A stretch of 64,000 nt of DNA, taken from positions 1-64,000 of the forward strand of contig CAZLMM010000002.1 in assembly GCA_964560495.1 (NCBI GenBank). The letters run 5' to 3'. The notes beneath the pieces were generated by a model. The model saw nothing but the letters and a program-made list of their open reading frames with translations, did not search any database and had not been told where the DNA came from. The position numbers and the translations under genes are program-made. Position 1 is the stretch's first letter, and every line of letters begins with the position of its first letter. This DNA comes from UBA5069 sp964560495. GTDB lineage: Bacteria > Chloroflexota > Anaerolineae > Caldilineales > Caldilineaceae. This document shows positions 61,004-64,000 of the stretch, in pieces.

Positions 61004-62317
61004 TTACCTGGCGAGCAGTAATTGTATTTTTATCGCATCCAGGGTTGGTTCGATGATAGTCACGCCGCCTGTCGTCTGGATAGCTGCATTCACATCTTTC
61101 AAACCATTCCCTGTGTTGATGATCACGATCGTTTCATCCGCCTGCACCAAGTTGTCGCGCTGCGCCTGAAGCAAGCCGGCATAGGCAGCTGCGCCGGCTG
61201 GTTCGCCAAAGACGCCGGCCAACCGCGCCAGCGGCGCCATCGCAGCCAGGATGTCGCTGTCGTTCACTGTGATGAATGCGCCGCCTGTCTGTCGCACAGC
61301 AGCCAATGCCTTGATTGGATCACGCGGGGCATTGACGCTGATGCTATCGGCGCGGGTGGAGGCTGACACCGGTTCAGGGACTTCCAGTCCGGCGCGCCAG
61401 GCATTGTAGAGCGCCGCGCTCTGCGTCGATTGTACGCCGTATAGGCGGGGCATCTGGTCGATCCAACCCAGGGTAAGCAAATCGCGAAAACCCTTGTGCA
61501 CTCCACCGATGATGCAGCCATCGCCAACGGACACAAACACCGCGTCGGGAGCAACGAATGGAGAGGACGGGCGCTTGCCTGGGCCAGCGGCTCGATCTGT
61601 AAGCTGTTCGGCAATCTCGAACGAGATGGTCTTTTTCCCTTCGGTCATGTAGGGATTGTACCCGGTGTTGCGATTGTACCAGCCAAATTCAGCGCAGGCT
61701 GCCATACAGAGGTCGAAAGCCTGGTCATAGGAGCCGTCGATGGCAAGCACAACGCTGCCGTGGATCAGAAGCTGGGCGATCTTGGCTGGCGGCGCAGTCT
61801 TGGGGACAAAGATGACGTTGGGCTGACCGACGGCGGCGCAAAGCGTAGCCAGAGCCGCCGCGGCGTTGCCGGTGCTGGCTGTCGCAATGACGGGCGCGCC
61901 TGCTTCGCGTGCCCGAACCACAGCAATCGCCGAGGCCCGGTCTTTGAGCGAGGCGCTGGGATTGCGTCCATCATCCTTGACAAAGAGCTGTCTCAGCCCG
62001 ATACTTTCCCCCAAACGTCGCGCATGATAGAGGGGCGTTGCGCCGACCGACGTGGGCGGAAAATTGGCGCGATCGCCAATGGGCAGCAGGGGCCAATAAC
62101 GACCAATAAAGCGGTCAGGGTCCGCGGTCAACTTGGCTGGGTCGATTTGGCTGCGTAAGGCAGGGAAGTCATACTGCACATCCAACGAGCCGACATCACT
62201 TCCTTGATTGGGGCGACATGAACAGGTGGTTTCGATTGCGCCATAGGCGTATGTGCGGCCGCAACGCAGACAGCGTAGTCCAGAGACGTAGGGCGGGTGT
62301 GTAGGTTGAGGTTTCAT
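61004..62317 (-). CDS. thrC: Threonine synthase
   Basis: A 437-residue PLP enzyme converting O-phosphohomoserine to threonine. A zinc-ribbon-like start (LRCLRCGRTY, TTCSC) is typical of this subgroup; the PLP lysine is Lys125 in NPSASLKDRASA, the phosphate-binding loop is TASTGNAAAALA, and DAVFVSVGDGCIIGG follows. The ATG at 62317 is chosen because the longest frame adds 35 unrelated residues. It is convergent with the upstream SH3b/TolB gene, with 31 bases between stops. Confidence 0.93.
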   Translation of the reverse strand: MKPQPTHPPYVSGLRCLRCGRTYAYGAIETTCSCRPNQGSDVGSLDVQYDFPALRSQIDPAKLTADPDRFIGRYWPLLPIGDRANFPPTSVGATPLYHARRLGESIGLRQLFVKDDGRNPSASLKDRASAIAVVRAREAGAPVIATASTGNAAAALATLCAAVGQPNVIFVPKTAPPAKIAQLLIHGSVVLAIDGSYDQAFDLCMAACAEFGWYNRNTGYNPYMTEGKKTISFEIAEQLTDRAAGPGKRPSSPFVAPDAVFVSVGDGCIIGGVHKGFRDLLTLGWIDQMPRLYGVQSTQSAALYNAWRAGLEVPEPVSASTRADSISVNAPRDPIKALAAVRQTGGAFITVNDSDILAAMAPLARLAGVFGEPAGAAAYAGLLQAQRDNLVQADETIVIINTGNGLKDVNAAIQTTGGVTIIEPTLDAIKIQLLLAR

Positions 62318-62549
62318 GGCGTCGAGTATGAGCACGGATACGATGACAGTGACGGGTATGGTACTCGTTTGTTGGCTGATTGCCAAAGCTGCTTTGCGGG
62401 TGGTTGAATTGCAGGTGGACATTTGGCGTTTCCTGCGCGATAATGACGCGCAGTTTGGCTGCTGGATTGTGCAGCCGAGGTTCAGGTTGATTGAGCGACG
62501 ATTGCCCGCGTTGAGTTATGTTCGATCACGATAAAGAAGCGAGTGTGAG

Positions 62550-63782
62550 ATGAGCAACATCGACCGCTATCCGAGTTATATTGACTGTGTGGCCCAAATC
62601 TTGAGTGATTCCGCCGAGCCAATGAGCCTGGAGTCGATCATTGCCCATGTGGAGCGCCGCCGTCCCATGACGAAAGGCGCCCGCAGCGCGATTTATAAGG
62701 CGGTCGAACAGTTATTTCAAGCTGTACCGGTGGCGCCAGCTCGTTTTGGCTGGCTCTCGTTCTTGCTGGCAGGCAGCACGATTCGCCACCGCCTGCACGC
62801 AGATGAAGTGCGGCGAGGCTATCTTATGCTTGATGAGTTAGAACACGCACTTTTTTTTCCCCAATTCTTTCAGAACCACGAACCAGATGGCCGGGTGGTC
62901 CAAGTTGATCTCTTTGGCGATGGCATCATTCACGCGGAGGCTGGCGTCGAGCGGCGCACATGGAGTCTGCGCCTGGGTGAGGATATGGTGCGTTGGCTGG
63001 ATGAGCAAGGTGCGATGACGCAAGATGATTTGCTGATCCATGTGGGCGACGCGATGAGAGGCATGTACCATGTCCGCCTGCAACCGCGTGAAGTGCGCAA
63101 CGAAGAGGCAATCAAGCAGCGCAACATCCAGCTCGCCAGGTTGGCCGAAACCATTATCGTTGAGCGAGGGGCGACGGAAACGCCGATCTACACTTGGGAG
63201 CTTGCCGCGTGTCTCATTGGCCGGGGCGCTTTTCAGGAGTCAATTCCCCCGGACGACCTCCATTATGCATTGAAGGAATACAGCCGCCTTGAATTTGTGG
63301 ATGGGACAGGCTATGGGCTGGCTGCCAATGACGCCCACCCCGCCCAGGTCGGACGAAACACCCAGTCTGCCGGTCGCCTGCAAGACTTGCCGCAGCAAAA
63401 GAGCAAGGCCCCAAAGCCGACGCCGTCCAACGCGATGGACGACGATTGGCGCCAATTCGAGGAAGAGGTGAGAGCGATGAAGGGTTCTCTGGACCAGGAA
63501 AATGACGACGCCTGTCTGGCCTATGAGGATTATCTTGCGGCGTTCGAGCAGTCGCGACAGCGCGGCGAGCCGCTGAGCCATGACAACTATCACCTGTTGG
63601 AAGCTGAGTTGGAGGCGCTTGTCGAGCTGGAGATGGAATTCGGCTATCTGATGCCCGATCAGGCTGAGCGCAAACAGGAACTTGCTGACCGTCTCTTCAT
63701 CGACCCCGAGGCGCTGCTGGATACGGACTGGGACGAAGACGATGACTTTGACGGCGACGGCCCTGTCTACTGGCAGAATTGA
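62550..63782 (+). CDS. Unknown protein with N-terminal winged-helix-like domain
   Basis: A 410-residue protein. The first 80 residues (YIDCVAQILSDSAEPMSLES, AIYKAVEQLFQAVPVAP) resemble a HARE/winged-helix domain. A central region (about 85-275) has SLRLGEDMVRWLDEQGAMTQ and HVGDAMRGMYHVRLQP. The C-terminal 130 residues are strongly acidic with DDDWRQFEEEVRAMKG and an Asp-rich end. I do not recognise the family. It could be a DNA- or RNA-associated regulatory protein. Start is ATG at 62550; SD is weak. Confidence 0.7.
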   Translation: MSNIDRYPSYIDCVAQILSDSAEPMSLESIIAHVERRRPMTKGARSAIYKAVEQLFQAVPVAPARFGWLSFLLAGSTIRHRLHADEVRRGYLMLDELEHALFFPQFFQNHEPDGRVVQVDLFGDGIIHAEAGVERRTWSLRLGEDMVRWLDEQGAMTQDDLLIHVGDAMRGMYHVRLQPREVRNEEAIKQRNIQLARLAETIIVERGATETPIYTWELAACLIGRGAFQESIPPDDLHYALKEYSRLEFVDGTGYGLAANDAHPAQVGRNTQSAGRLQDLPQQKSKAPKPTPSNAMDDDWRQFEEEVRAMKGSLDQENDDACLAYEDYLAAFEQSRQRGEPLSHDNYHLLEAELEALVELEMEFGYLMPDQAERKQELADRLFIDPEALLDTDWDEDDDFDGDGPVYWQN

Positions 63783-63811
63783 TGAGCAGGATGAATGAAT
63801 AGTCAACGCAC

Positions 63812-64000
63812 ATGAATAAGCCAGTCAATTGTCGCTATTTTTACGGCGATTATTTCCGTGGCAAGAATCATGAAGAATGCCGCCTTTTGGGAGCCAACAA
63901 AGAGAACGCCATCTCCTGGAAACGCAACCACTGCGACACCTGCCCGGTGCCAGAACTGATCATCGTCAGCAACAGCCGTGAGCTGATGCTGGAGGCCGAG
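63812..64000 (+). CDS. Cys-rich protein, truncated by window end
   Basis: The first 63 codons of a gene running off the window: NKPVNCRYFYGDYFRGKNHE, ECRLLGANKENAISWKRNH and CDTCPVPELIIVSNSRELML. Four cysteines (7, about 23, 41, 44) in a C-x(n)-C...CDTCPVP pattern suggest a metal-binding module. I recall similar short ORFs in Chloroflexota but no function. It follows the acidic unknown gene by 29 bases in the same direction. Confidence 0.65.
   Translation, partial: MNKPVNCRYFYGDYFRGKNHEECRLLGANKENAISWKRNHCDTCPVPELIIVSNSRELMLEAE

Overview
This looks like a chromosomal fragment of a filamentous Chloroflexota bacterium, most plausibly class Caldilineae. The evidence is the high GC content, a secreted enzyme ending in a YLPLV-type tail, SH3b/TolB-propeller secreted proteins, an XRE/NB-ARC-type giant regulator, Uma2 and Rpn-family nucleases, a HerA locus, and the histidine phosphatase / DUF3090 / SCO1664 trio shared with Actinobacteria. 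The lineage is inferred from gene content only. I saw no rRNA, tRNA or CRISPR array.

Layout. (1) 0.25-9.7 kb: a probable anaerobic catabolic cluster built round a glycyl radical enzyme (GRE), with its activating enzyme, a Gfo/Idh/MocA dehydrogenase, a GMC flavoprotein, a Dabb-domain protein, a GlcG/HbpS-like protein and a ROK sugar kinase. Two toxin-antitoxin-like modules on the opposite strand are wedged into it. (2) 9.8-12 kb: a short palindromic MITE-like element, a membrane-anchored protein and an acyl-CoA dehydrogenase-like flavoprotein. (3) 12-17.6 kb: an orphan MbtH protein, a small phosphatase-like protein and a sarcosine-oxidase-like set (alpha, gamma, beta, then delta). A DUF4160 pair sits between beta and delta. 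(4) 17.6-20.5 kb: a HerA-type DNA-translocase locus, again interrupted by a DUF4160/DUF2442 pair. (5) 20.6-26.6 kb: Uma2 nuclease, ring-cleaving-dioxygenase-like VOC protein, ArfB, RidA and a large XRE-ATPase-TPR regulator. (6) 26.8-30.5 kb: a secreted GH44-like glycosidase with an NHL propeller, then a small VOC protein. (7) 31-36.9 kb: phosphatase/DUF3090/SCO1664, a GDP-mannose pyrophosphorylase-like fusion with a degenerate mutase domain, TsaE and a beta-carbonic anhydrase. (8) 37-50 kb: a giant FtsX-type permease, an Rpn nuclease, a decayed AEC transporter, PurF, SpoIIM-like and RDD membrane proteins, RadC, a HicA relic and a GT39-like membrane glycosyltransferase. (9) 50-61 kb: a two-component system divergent from a MacB-type ABC exporter, followed by two paralogous secreted SH3b/TolB proteins with a 47-residue membrane protein between them. 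(10) 61-64 kb: threonine synthase, a winged-helix-like protein of unknown role and a truncated Cys-rich gene.

The main theme is repeated entry of small DUF4160-type and VapBC modules into otherwise coherent metabolic or DNA-handling operons: three DUF4160 loci and one VapBC in the first 19 kb, plus a decayed HicA near 47 kb. The most interesting functional unit is the GRE cluster, whose substrate I cannot assign. Many starts were moved downstream of the longest open frame on the basis of Shine-Dalgarno (SD) spacing or family N-termini. Such choices are stated in each entry.
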